Shown: positions 7,055 through 17,472 of the stretch, one piece after another
How positions within the stretch are numbered: the first letter of the stretch is position 1
Layout: the number at the start of each line of letters is the position of its first letter
Source: Coprothermobacterota bacterium
Lineage (GTDB): Bacteria; Caldisericota; JANLFM01
Assembly: GCA_026389415.1 (NCBI GenBank)
Contig: JAPLHX010000196.1
Coordinates: 1-17,745 of the forward strand
Length of the DNA stretch: 17,745 nucleotides
Direction of reading: 5' to 3'
Translations under genes and position numbers: made by a program
Notes under the pieces: generated by a model
Told to the model about the DNA's origin: nothing
The model's input: the letters and a program-made list of their open reading frames with translations, nothing else
Databases searched by the model: none

Positions 7055-8080
7055 ATGGTCGTTATCTATATTCTCTTGGCAATTCTGATTCTGGGAGTTT
7101 TAATTTTTGTACACGAGCTGGGGCATTTCCTTTTTGCGAAAAGATTTCGGGTGCCCGTAGAGACATTCGCTTTGGGATTCGGTCCCTCCTTGGTTTCGTT
7201 CAAGCGAAAGGAAACGACCTACCGTTTAAATATATTTCCCTTGGGTGGATATGCCAAGATCGGCGGTATGGATTTGGGAGAGGAGGGTCTAGCACACGGT
7301 TACTACCAGCAAAGCTGGTGGCGCCGTTTTCTAATCATTGCCGGGGGAGTGCTCTTTAATCTGATCTTCGCCTGGCTGTTAGTCTTGATCATTACGTTCT
7401 TTGTCCAAGTCCCGTTGAATCCCAACGTCATCGGCTCTTTGGAGCCGCAGTACCCGGCAGCGGAAGCCGGCATCAGGGTCGGAGATCAAGTAGTGTCTAT
7501 CAACGGCCTTCCCGTACAAAGCTATGACGAAATGCGGCAAATCCTCGAAGAACAGGGCCAAGGGGGCAAGAGTATGGTGATGGGTCTGTTGCGCGATGGC
7601 CAGTCGCAGCAAGTCACTGTAGTCCCCACCTATGCGACAGACGCGAAACGATGGATTATCGGAGTAACGCCTCGTTCTGAGACGATTGGATTTTGGCAAG
7701 CATTCCCACAATCCTTTGTCCGATTCTGGGATCTGATTGTGTTAGTCTTCACTTCCCTGGGCATGCTGTTTTCTGGGCAGGCTTCTATATCAGATCTCGC
7801 CGGTCCGGTCGGAATTATTAACTATACCGCCCAAGTTGCCCAAACGAATATCCTTAGTTTCTTGACATTCGTCGCGTTTCTTTCTGTGAATCTTGGCGTA
7901 CTCAATTTTCTACCGATTCCGGCGTTTGACGGCGCCCGTTTGCTTTTTCTCATGATCGAAGGGATCACGCGACGCAGGGTGAATCGTCGAGTGGAGGAAA
8001 CCATCCATACGATTGGGTTCATTCTCGTGCTGGGATTGTTTCTCTATATCACTTGGAACGATATCCGCCGTCTATTTTGA
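7055..8080 (+). CDS. rseP: RIP metalloprotease RseP (site-2 protease with PDZ domain)
   Basis: The 341-residue membrane protein has HELGH at residues 20-24 in the first membrane helix and NFLPIPAFDG at 284-293, the two zinc-binding regions of M50 proteases. One PDZ domain lies between (about 125-190: VIGSLEPQYPAAEAGIRVGD and NGLPVQSYDE). Four hydrophobic segments are visible. It cleaves membrane-spanning substrates such as anti-sigma factors and signal-peptide remnants; the substrates here are unknown. ATG 7055 has GGAG at 7045-7048 at the end of cdsA. The position after cdsA and before ispG is the classical one, apart from the missing dxr. Confidence 0.95.
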   Translation: MVVIYILLAILILGVLIFVHELGHFLFAKRFRVPVETFALGFGPSLVSFKRKETTYRLNIFPLGGYAKIGGMDLGEEGLAHGYYQQSWWRRFLIIAGGVLFNLIFAWLLVLIITFFVQVPLNPNVIGSLEPQYPAAEAGIRVGDQVVSINGLPVQSYDEMRQILEEQGQGGKSMVMGLLRDGQSQQVTVVPTYATDAKRWIIGVTPRSETIGFWQAFPQSFVRFWDLIVLVFTSLGMLFSGQASISDLAGPVGIINYTAQVAQTNILSFLTFVAFLSVNLGVLNFLPIPAFDGARLLFLMIEGITRRRVNRRVEETIHTIGFILVLGLFLYITWNDIRRLF

Positions 8081-9111
8081 GGAGACGGACTCAACCAGTC
8101 CGCGTGGGCAACCTGGTCATCGGCGGGGACGCCCCAGTCTCGGTACAGAGTATGTTGAAATGCGACCCGCGCGACATTTCCTCCTCTTTGCGCCAGTTGA
8201 GAGTCATGGAGCGAGAAGGATGTGAGTTGGTGCGCATGGCAGTTCCAGATACGGAAGCGGTGAACACATTAGCTGAGCTTGTACGGAAGGCCCGAGTTCC
8301 CCTAGTGGCCGATGTCCATTTCGACCATCGATTAGCCATTCAAGCAATGCAAGCAGGTGCGGACAAAGTCCGAATCAACCCGGGGAATCTCAGCCCTTCC
8401 GGATTGCGCCAAGTGCTGCGGGCCTCCTTCCAGCGCAATATTCCACTTCGAATCGGTTTTAACAGCGGATCGCTTCCGCGCGATTTGCGTTCCAAACGAA
8501 TCTCCGAGCGTCTGGTAGAAGCCGCCAATCGTTTCCTGCAGAGGTTGGAGATCCCCCATAAGGCCCTGGTCTTCTCATTGAAGGCTTCCGGCATCCAGGA
8601 AACTCTTAATGCCTATCAGCAGTTTTCCGATCAGTACGATTATCCCTTGCATATCGGCTTGACCGAAGCCGGTCCTATTCCTGAAGGCATCGTCGCTTCC
8701 ATTTTGGCGTGCGAGCAATTGCTGTTGAATGGAATCGGCGATACCCTCCGAATTTCGCTGACGGACTCTCCACTACAAGAAATCCGTACCGCACGAGCTT
8801 TACTGGAATCCCTCGGCTTACGTGAAGGGAATGTCAAAATCATCTCTTGCCCCACCTGCGGCCGCACCAACATCTCCCTGACTTCCGTCTTAACGGCCAT
8901 TCGGCCGATTCTCTTCCAACTGAAAAAACCAATGGTGCTGGCTGTCATGGGGTGCGAGGTGAATGGACCGGGAGAGTCTATGCAGGCCGATTTGGGCATT
9001 ACCATGACACGACAGGAAGCGATCTTTTTTAAAAAAGGTCAAATCATTCGTCGAGTTCCACGCTTCGACCTACTGCGATGCTTGAAACAAGAGCTTGAAT
9101 CGTGGAGATGA
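8077..9111 (+). CDS. ispG: 4-hydroxy-3-methylbut-2-enyl-diphosphate synthase
   Basis: IspG converts MEcPP to HMBPP in the MEP isoprenoid pathway using a [4Fe-4S] cluster. The N-terminus RRRTQPVRVGNLVIGG and PVSVQSM are typical, and the TIM-barrel part has RINPGNLSP. The cluster ligands are all present in the C-terminal domain: CPTCGR (two Cys) and MGCEVNGPGE (third Cys and the Glu). TTG 8077 overlaps the rseP stop as TTGA and begins exactly at the family start. TTG 8053 is an in-frame alternative adding eight residues. Neither has a clear Shine-Dalgarno. It supplies precursors for the isoprenoid carrier lipid that a functional UppS would make. Confidence 0.96.
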   Translation: MRRRTQPVRVGNLVIGGDAPVSVQSMLKCDPRDISSSLRQLRVMEREGCELVRMAVPDTEAVNTLAELVRKARVPLVADVHFDHRLAIQAMQAGADKVRINPGNLSPSGLRQVLRASFQRNIPLRIGFNSGSLPRDLRSKRISERLVEAANRFLQRLEIPHKALVFSLKASGIQETLNAYQQFSDQYDYPLHIGLTEAGPIPEGIVASILACEQLLLNGIGDTLRISLTDSPLQEIRTARALLESLGLREGNVKIISCPTCGRTNISLTSVLTAIRPILFQLKKPMVLAVMGCEVNGPGESMQADLGITMTRQEAIFFKKGQIIRRVPRFDLLRCLKQELESWR

Positions 9112-9740
9112 AATTTCTCGCCTTGATACCCGCTTTCAATGAAGAGGCAACGGTAGGAGAAGTGGTGCGCGTTTGTCAGGCTGCTCCTAGCGTATTAAGG
9201 GTCCTGGTGGTTTCGGACGGGTCCACGGATCATACAGCCCAAGAGGCAAGGAAACAGGGTGCCCATGTGATTGAGCTTCCGCTGAATCAAGGCAAGGACA
9301 GGGCCCTTCAGGCCGGCATAGAAGCCGTCTATGCCGACTACCTGGTCCTGGTGGATGCCGATCTGATTGGACTCCAGCCTAGGCATCTGGAAGCGCTGAT
9401 CGAGCCGATTCGGATGAAGAAAGCAGATACCACGGTCGGGTTTTTCACCAAGGGTCGCTGGATGACGGATTGGGCTCAATCTCTCACACCTTTTCTCAAT
9501 GGACAACGCGTGATACCTCGAACGGTTTGGATCGAAGCTATCTCATCGTCTCTAGGTGTTGGCTTCGGCGTGGAGACGGTTCTTGAGCGATACATCCACA
9601 AAAAAGGTCTGAACGTAGTCCGTGTCCCTTTGGCCGGTGTTACACAGCGACGCAAGGAAGAGAAATTGGGTTTCTGGCGGGGATTCCGCTACCGGTTGCG
9701 CATGTATCGGCAAATTCTGGTTGTGCTTTGGAGGAGGTAG
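9108..9740 (+). CDS. GT2-family glycosyltransferase
   Basis: A soluble 210-residue GT-A-fold enzyme starting MKFLALIPAFNEEATVGEVV. It has DGSTD at 37-41 for nucleotide-sugar binding and the metal-binding DAD at 83-85, with NQGKDRALQAG between them. The C-terminal part (GFGVETVLERYIHKKG) resembles the GpgS/dolichyl-phosphate-type GT2 branch. No membrane helix is visible. The acceptor and sugar cannot be named from sequence. ATG 9108 forms an ATGA overlap with ispG; a GTG six bases upstream is an alternative. Its position after isoprenoid genes fits a lipid-linked acceptor, but that is inference only. Confidence 0.87.
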   Translation: MKFLALIPAFNEEATVGEVVRVCQAAPSVLRVLVVSDGSTDHTAQEARKQGAHVIELPLNQGKDRALQAGIEAVYADYLVLVDADLIGLQPRHLEALIEPIRMKKADTTVGFFTKGRWMTDWAQSLTPFLNGQRVIPRTVWIEAISSSLGVGFGVETVLERYIHKKGLNVVRVPLAGVTQRRKEEKLGFWRGFRYRLRMYRQILVVLWRR

Positions 9741-9751
9741 TCATTCATTGC

Positions 9752-9758
9752 AGGAGGT
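9752..9758 (+). promoter_or_regulatory. Consensus ribosome binding site of the enzyme-I-like gene
   Basis: AGGAGGT lies six bases before ATG 9765, a full match to the anti-Shine-Dalgarno core at ideal spacing. It is among the best in the window and argues that the downstream degenerate gene is really translated. Confidence 0.85.
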
Positions 9759-9764
9759 AAACTG

Positions 9765-10535
9765 ATGGAAGAAGGTTTGTCGATCCGTTCCCACTACGAG
9801 CTAAAGCCGGTCCGGGGTTTTCACGGACCCTTGTTGGTGGAAAGCGAAAGCTTGTTTCGGAATCGGTTGAGTTTTCCCAGCGAGTCGGAGCAACTCACCT
9901 GGATCAACCGTTTCATCGAAGGTGATGTCGGACAACCATTGATCCTGACCTTGTTTGACTGGGAAGAGGATCAACCGCAGACAGATGTCTACCCGACATT
10001 GTTGAAACAAGTTGCAGCTCTTGACGGTTATCCCTTGTGGAAAGCATGTCCGCCTCTGGTTCGCAGCCAACTACGCAGCTGGCTGCAAGGTTCTTATCAC
10101 AAAAAAATATGGATGGCGATTCCGCGTCTTCGGCGCGCTGAAGAGCTTACGGCACTTACAAACAGCCTGGAGCAGATCCTGAACGAGTTGGCAGGGGAAC
10201 AGATTCTTTTCGACCGATTCCCGAAAATTGGAGTCAGACTGGATAGTCCATTGGCGCTGCGCCATTTCTCCCAATTTCTTTCCATCGACTTTTTTCTGCT
10301 GGATCTGGACCGACTGGTATGTCATCTGCTGGGAATCCGTTACGAAAAGAGCGTATTGCTGAACTACCTCCCTCTGCGTGCGGAAGAGAGCGAGTTATTG
10401 TTGCATTGGATTGGAAACCTTCCTTTTGCCCAAAAATGGATTGGATGTGTTTCGTCCGTGCAGAAGCCGTGGGAGAAACTGCTGCAGTTTCCCTACGAAG
10501 CATTCTTCCTGCGTAATCCCGTACCAACCGCATAG
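9765..10535 (+). CDS. Degenerate PEP-utilising-enzyme-like protein (PTS enzyme I barrel homologue, probable pseudoenzyme)
   Basis: This 256-residue intact ORF aligns by eye with the C-terminal PEP-binding barrel of PtsI. GPLLVESESLFRNR (21-34) matches the GIGLLRTEFLFM region. FPSESEQ (37-43) matches the LPTEEEQ region. VRSQLRSWLQGS (99-110) matches LRxQLRAxLRAS. KIGVRLDSP (154-162) matches IGxMxExP, and DFFLLDLDRL (175-184) matches DFFSIGTNDL. KWIGCVSS (224-231) matches KWxGMCGE. The PEP-binding arginines are replaced (by Glu in the first motif and Leu in ILTLFD), the metal-binding Glu is Asp, and the TND triplet is gone. The N-terminal HPr-binding and phosphohistidine domains are absent. It should not phosphorylate HPr. 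Its role is unknown; it sits in front of a GAF/GGDEF gene. Confidence 0.7.
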   Translation: MEEGLSIRSHYELKPVRGFHGPLLVESESLFRNRLSFPSESEQLTWINRFIEGDVGQPLILTLFDWEEDQPQTDVYPTLLKQVAALDGYPLWKACPPLVRSQLRSWLQGSYHKKIWMAIPRLRRAEELTALTNSLEQILNELAGEQILFDRFPKIGVRLDSPLALRHFSQFLSIDFFLLDLDRLVCHLLGIRYEKSVLLNYLPLRAEESELLLHWIGNLPFAQKWIGCVSSVQKPWEKLLQFPYEAFFLRNPVPTA

Positions 10536-10568
10536 TGTAATACAATGACCGGATCAAGGATGGTCTAA

Positions 10569-12518
10569 ATGGAACCGACTGAAAAGGGTTTACTTGCGTT
10601 CTTTCAATCAACCAGCGCGCTGCAACAGGCAGATTCGAGCATGTTGCAACCGGAGCATTCTATTGCACGCTTGTTAGAAGAGTTAACGCGTATCTCTGAA
10701 GTGGAAGCAGCACTGTTTTTTCTGCGGGATGAACGAACCGAGCGATTCCAGCCATTTGCATTTCCCCTCTCCTGGTCATTGACCGAGCTATCCCAACCGG
10801 TACAAGAATCGATTATGCGCCAGATTACCGCAGGGGCGAATGTTGCGGTCGAGAGCAATCTGTTGGCTCAACTTCACCCAGAAAAATCCAGTGAAAACCA
10901 CCATCTGATCGCCCTACCGGTAGAGGTAAGGCGTAGACCATTGGGATTGGTCTTACTAGCTACCTCGGGCAATTTGGAAAACATCCTAATGCAAGCGAGT
11001 CAATGGCTAGTGGATTTCTGGGTACTACAATATGAAAACGAGCAGCTTCGCTGGGAAAATCAGCATCGTCTCGAACAGATGAGGATGCTGATCGATGTAT
11101 CTCGATTAATCAATTCCTCCTTTAACCTGCAAGAATCATTTCGTTCCATCGCCTACGCCGCAAAGCAACTTCTTGGTTTGGAGAAACTTGCCATCCTCGT
11201 TTGGCGAAACGGGTCGCTTTCCACACTTTTCAAGCAAGGCGTGACCGCTCAGATTGTCGAAGCAATGCTGCGCTTGCTGACCCCACAGCAGGATGCTTTA
11301 CGGACAGCTCGAAAGCCGTTTCGCCTTGGCGACATACTGGTGGAAAAACCGGGAGAAATGAATCATTGGACGTTTTTGCCGATGCAATACCGGGATAAAA
11401 ACAAAGGTTTTCTCGCCTTCTCGTTGGCCGCAGAACAACGGATGCTGCCGGAGGAATTGTTGGTCGCGCAATCGTTTGCCAACCAAGCCGCGTTGACCCT
11501 TGAAAACACCTATCTCTTTCACCAATACGAGCAAAGAGCGAAGGAATTCTCATCCTTGTTCGAAATTGCTCAAACCATCACCGGGTCCTTGGATATTGCA
11601 GCCATCGTATCCCAGATTCTAGAGAGTGCTCAACAGTTAGTGAAAGCGGATGAAGGATTCATCTTCGAGCGGGAAGAAGGGTCACAGGTTCTGCATTGTC
11701 TCGCCGCCACCGGGAGCTATGTGGAGACCATTCGTCAGATGACTCTGACAGTGGGTGAGGGAATCACCGGTTGGGTTGCTAAAACCGGAGTTGGGGAAAA
11801 TGTGGCCCAAGCACAACTCGATCCCCGCAGCAAACACATTTCCGACACACCGATCGAACCGGAATCCATGCTTTCCGTACCACTGAAAGTAAAAGATCGG
11901 GTCATAGGCGTAATGACCTTATCTCGCCTGGGAAATCGCCCATTCTCTGAAGAAGACTTCAGGCTGATCAGTATTTTCTCCACATTTGTTGCCTCGGCAT
12001 TAGCAAATGCTCGTCTGTATGAAAATGCGGCTAAAATGGCGATTACCGACTATCTAACCGGTCTTTACAACTACCGCTATTTTTTCAGACGTTTGGAGGA
12101 GGAATTGGCACGGGCCCGTCGTCAGGAAGAGAACCTATGTATTATCCTGATCGATTGGGACCAGTTCAAACGCTATAACGACCGGTATGGCCACCAAGCA
12201 GGAGATCGAATTCTAGTCAAATTTGCCGGCTTGGTTCGCAAGGCCCTGCGAATTTCCGATATTGCGTTTCGTTACGGTGGTGATGAATTTGTGGTTATTT
12301 TGCCATCTACGGACGAAGCGGAAGCAAGACAAGTTGTCGCGCGCCTGGAGTATCTCTTCCAATCCGAACTCCCGCAGAATTTAGAAATCCCGTTGCGTGC
12401 GTCCTTCGGTTTAGCCGTTTTCCCAATGGACGCCAACGATTTGGAAGCGTTGGTAAAAGTAGCCGACGAGAGGATGTATGCGATGAAGCAATCACGTGGG
12501 AATGTGAATACGCATTGA
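10569..12518 (+). CDS. GAF-domain diguanylate cyclase (GGDEF)
   Basis: A soluble 649-residue sensor. A divergent GAF-like region (about 30-155) and a coiled linker lead to a second GAF-like domain (about 170-310). A clearer GAF follows (about 330-480: FSSLFEIAQTITGSLD and GEGITGWVAKTG). The GGDEF domain occupies 485-649: DYLTGLYNYRYF, metal-binding D529 in LIDWDQF, and an intact GGDEF at 570-574. An RxxD inhibitory site (RISD, 561-564) lies at the right distance, so it should make c-di-GMP from GTP and be product-inhibited. No EAL, HD-GYP or membrane segment is present. ATG 10569 has AAGGA at 10556-10560. The ligand of the GAF domains is unknown. The adjacent enzyme-I-like gene may be functionally linked. 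The stop overlaps rsmI. Confidence 0.93.
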   Translation: MEPTEKGLLAFFQSTSALQQADSSMLQPEHSIARLLEELTRISEVEAALFFLRDERTERFQPFAFPLSWSLTELSQPVQESIMRQITAGANVAVESNLLAQLHPEKSSENHHLIALPVEVRRRPLGLVLLATSGNLENILMQASQWLVDFWVLQYENEQLRWENQHRLEQMRMLIDVSRLINSSFNLQESFRSIAYAAKQLLGLEKLAILVWRNGSLSTLFKQGVTAQIVEAMLRLLTPQQDALRTARKPFRLGDILVEKPGEMNHWTFLPMQYRDKNKGFLAFSLAAEQRMLPEELLVAQSFANQAALTLENTYLFHQYEQRAKEFSSLFEIAQTITGSLDIAAIVSQILESAQQLVKADEGFIFEREEGSQVLHCLAATGSYVETIRQMTLTVGEGITGWVAKTGVGENVAQAQLDPRSKHISDTPIEPESMLSVPLKVKDRVIGVMTLSRLGNRPFSEEDFRLISIFSTFVASALANARLYENAAKMAITDYLTGLYNYRYFFRRLEEELARARRQEENLCIILIDWDQFKRYNDRYGHQAGDRILVKFAGLVRKALRISDIAFRYGGDEFVVILPSTDEAEARQVVARLEYLFQSELPQNLEIPLRASFGLAVFPMDANDLEALVKVADERMYAMKQSRGNVNTH

Positions 12519-13207
12519 AGGGCAAGCTGTTGGTTTGCGCAACACCAATCGGCAATCTGGGAGATGCCTCACCACGGTTGATCGAGGTTTTGCGAACCGT
12601 AGACCTGATCCTAGCGGAAGATACGAGGCTTACGAGGAAACTGCTGGCAGCGAATCAAATCTCAACCCGCATGCTTTGTCTGGAACGACGTCGAGAATCT
12701 CAGATGATACCACGAGTGGTTGGATGGCTCATAGAGGGAAAATCAATTGCATTGGTTTCAGACGCCGGTACTCCTGGTTTATCCGATCCAGGACAACAAC
12801 TGATTCCAAGGGTCATCGACCGGGGGATCGATGTAGAGTATATTCCCGGGCCCTCGGCCATCATCTCGGCTCTCATCTTATCGGGATTGCCCCTGCACAC
12901 TTTTTTGTTCCATGCTTTCCCTCCAGCTTCCGGGGGTCCTAGACGACGCCTATTCCAATCGTTAGCAGGCCTGAAAGCCACGCTCGTTTTTTTTGAATCC
13001 CCCCATAGATTGTTGAGCTCTCTAGATGATTTGCAGGCCACACTGGGAGATCGAAGAGCGGCCGTTTGTCGCGAGATGACGAAGTTGCACGAAGAGATAC
13101 TCCGTGGACATATAAGCGAACTCACTGCATCACTTGCTTTAAGGCCAAGGCTTCAAGGAGAAATCACGATTGTGGTTGAAGGGGTAGGCTCGCATTTGAC
13201 AGCCTGA
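12515..13207 (+). CDS. rsmI: 16S rRNA (cytidine-1402-2'-O)-methyltransferase
   Basis: A tetrapyrrole-methylase-fold enzyme with LLVCATPIGNLGD, LAEDTRLTRKLL, SDAGTPGLSDPG and IPGPSAIISAL, all RsmI hallmarks. It methylates the ribose of C1402 in the decoding centre using SAM. The 230 residues are shorter than the E. coli protein (about 286) because the C-terminal extra domain is missing, as in many lineages. TTG 12515 forms a TTGA overlap with the cyclase stop, exactly at the family start, and no other start fits. No Shine-Dalgarno is evident, so coupled translation is likely. Confidence 0.95.
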   Translation: MKGKLLVCATPIGNLGDASPRLIEVLRTVDLILAEDTRLTRKLLAANQISTRMLCLERRRESQMIPRVVGWLIEGKSIALVSDAGTPGLSDPGQQLIPRVIDRGIDVEYIPGPSAIISALILSGLPLHTFLFHAFPPASGGPRRRLFQSLAGLKATLVFFESPHRLLSSLDDLQATLGDRRAAVCREMTKLHEEILRGHISELTASLALRPRLQGEITIVVEGVGSHLTA

Positions 13208-13225
13208 TCAGGCCGATGTTACTTT
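13196..13225 (+). promoter_or_regulatory. Possible promoter for hpf-secA-prfB
   Basis: A perfect TTGACA (13196-13201) at the end of rsmI is followed after 18 bases by TACTTT (13220-13225), preceded by TG and one base (extended -10). The -10 hexamer is poor. A short inverted repeat, AGGCC (13210-13214) with GGCCT (13226-13230), surrounds it and could be an operator. A separate promoter would fit a stress-induced hibernation factor. Confidence 0.4.
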
Positions 13226-13259
13226 GGCCTAGATAAAGGAAGAAAAGAGGGCAGACAGG

Positions 13260-13789
13260 ATGCGAATTGTGATCAAAGGAAAGAATGTAGAAGTGACCGA
13301 AGCCCTTCGATCGTATGTCCTCAAGAAGGTCCAGCGAACGGATCGATACTTCAATAACATTCAGGATGCACTGATTACATTGAGCATGGAACGAGGCCGA
13401 TTCAAAGCTGAAGTGACCATGCAAATCTCCGGCGCCACCTTGCGTGCAGAGGAGCGCGAAGGCGATATGTATTCCGCGATCGACCGGATGGCGGACAAAC
13501 TAGAGCGCCAAGTGAAGCGTCACAAAGAGAAACTGACGCACAAGGGCAAGCTTCCCCCAGAGGAAGGTTGGATACCTTCTGCAGATGACCTTTCCGCGGA
13601 ATCGGAAGCACGTATCGTCCGAGTGAAAAAATACGCACTGAAACCAATGTCCGCCGAGGAAGCCGTCGAAGAAATGGAATTATTAGGGCACGATTTCTTC
13701 GTCTATCGCAACACAACCTCCAACCAAGTGAATGTTGTCTACAAACGCAAGGATGGTCACTACGGCCTAATCGAGTCCGAACCGCACTA

Positions 13790-13790
<1 letters not shown>
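13260..13790 (+). CDS. hpf: Ribosome hibernation promoting factor, long form
   Basis: 176 residues with the N-terminal S30AE/YfiA domain (about 1-100: MRIVIKGKNVEVTEALRSYV and AIDRMADKLERQVKRHKEK), a short linker, and the C-terminal dimerisation domain (about 120-176: RIVRVKKYALKPMSAEEA, LLGHDFFVYRN, NVVYKRKDGHYGLI). The long form binds the small subunit and joins ribosomes as 100S dimers under stress. ATG 13260 follows AAGAGGG (13245-13251) at 8 bases. Linkage to secA is a common arrangement. The stop and the secA start share one base (TAATG). Confidence 0.97.
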
Positions 13791-16323
<2,533 letters not shown>

Positions 16324-16345
<22 letters not shown>

Positions 16346-17439
16346 AACCCTTTCTACTGCGAACCGAAATCCGGGACTTGCGCGAGAAACTGGCTGAGTT
16401 TGCTGCCACCATACCATTGCAGAACTTGCGGAAGCGAAGGGAATTCCTGGTGGAACGCAGCAGTCAACAAGATTTCTGGCAGACGACCGATCAAACCGAA
16501 GTATTGCAAGAAATTGCCCGTCTGGATCAACGCTTGGCCTTGTATCAACAAATCCAGCAAGAGATGTCGGAGATCGATACTTGGTTTGCACTGATGGAAG
16601 AAAAGGATTTTACTCCGATGTTGGCGGAATTGGCTAGTAGAATCACCGGTTGGCAGCAGTGGATCCGCCAGTTGGAAACACAGTTGTACTTGGTGGGCCC
16701 TTATGATGAACGCAATGCCATCCTGTCGATCCATGCCGGCGCTGGCGGGAAGGATGCGCAGGATTGGGCCGAAATCCTGCTGAGGATGTATCTTCGATGG
16801 GCGGACCGCAATAATTTTCGTGCCGAGGTGGTGGACACGTCACCAGGAGAGGAAGCCGGCATCAAATCCGCTACCGTCGAGATGAAGGGAAATCAGGCGT
16901 ACGGGCTATTAATAAATGAGAAAGGAGTGCATCGCCTGGTTCGGATATCTCCCTTCGATGCCAATCATCGTAGACATACTTCTTTTGCATTGGTCGAGGT
17001 GATCCCCGAAATCGAGAATGAAACCGTAGAAATCGGGGACGATGATCTTCGGATTGAAACATTCCGCTCTTCCGGACACGGAGGACAGAATGTCCAAAAA
17101 ACAGACACAGCGGTCCGTATCACCCATATTCCTTCAGGCGTTGTGGTGCAGTGTCAGAACCAACGTTCACAATTGCAAAACAAAGTCACTGCCATGAAAA
17201 TCCTTGTTTCCCGTCTTGCTCAAATCGCCAGCGAAAAAGACCGGCAACGGCTGACCGAATTGCGCGGGGAATACCTCACAGCGGCCTGGGGAAACCAGAT
17301 TCGATCTTATGTACTCCATCCATACACCATGGTCAAAGATCACCGCACAGGCTATGAAGTGGGAGATGCGATGCGAGTGCTTGACGGGTCGATCGAGGAC
17401 TTCATCCGGCAGAATTTGCGTCGGGAAAAAGCCGGTTGA
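16324..17439 (+). CDS. prfB: Peptide chain release factor 2
   Basis: A 371-residue class I release factor. SPF at 209-211 (UGA/UAA recognition, RF2 type) and GGQ at 253-255 in SSGHGGQNVQKTDTAVRI mark stop-codon reading and peptidyl-tRNA hydrolysis. The central run GAGGKDAQDWAEILLRMYL is typical. ATG 16324 lies within the secA end, 22 bases before its stop. The usual RF2 programmed +1 frameshift with an in-frame UGA near codon 25 is absent: the frame is continuous through that region. The GHGGQNVQK form differs from the GAGGQHVN form of E. coli and Bacillus. Confidence 0.96.
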
Positions 17440-17445
17440 TATAAT
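17416..17445 (+). promoter_or_regulatory. Probable extended -10 promoter at the prfB stop
   Basis: TGATATAAT (17437-17445) is a perfect extended -10 (TG, one base, TATAAT), and its TGA is also the prfB stop codon. A weak -35, TTGCGT, is at 17416-17421 with an 18-base spacer. Transcription would begin near 17452, about 20 bases before the downstream start codon. Confidence 0.6.
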
Positions 17446-17472
17446 ACCAGAAACAAAATCGGAGACCTAATT

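Noticed and set aside
9024..9037. 14-base palindrome CTTTTTTAAAAAAG.
   Set aside because: It is inside ispG and encodes a normal FFKK stretch; no terminator or binding-site context.
10536..10546. TACAAT with upstream TG before the cyclase gene, resembling a -10 element.
   Set aside because: The TG is at the wrong distance for an extended -10, and no -35-like sequence is found 16-18 bases upstream.
12987..12994. T8 run in rsmI as a possible slippage or frameshift site.
   Set aside because: The RsmI frame is continuous with normal family residues on both sides, so no shift is needed.
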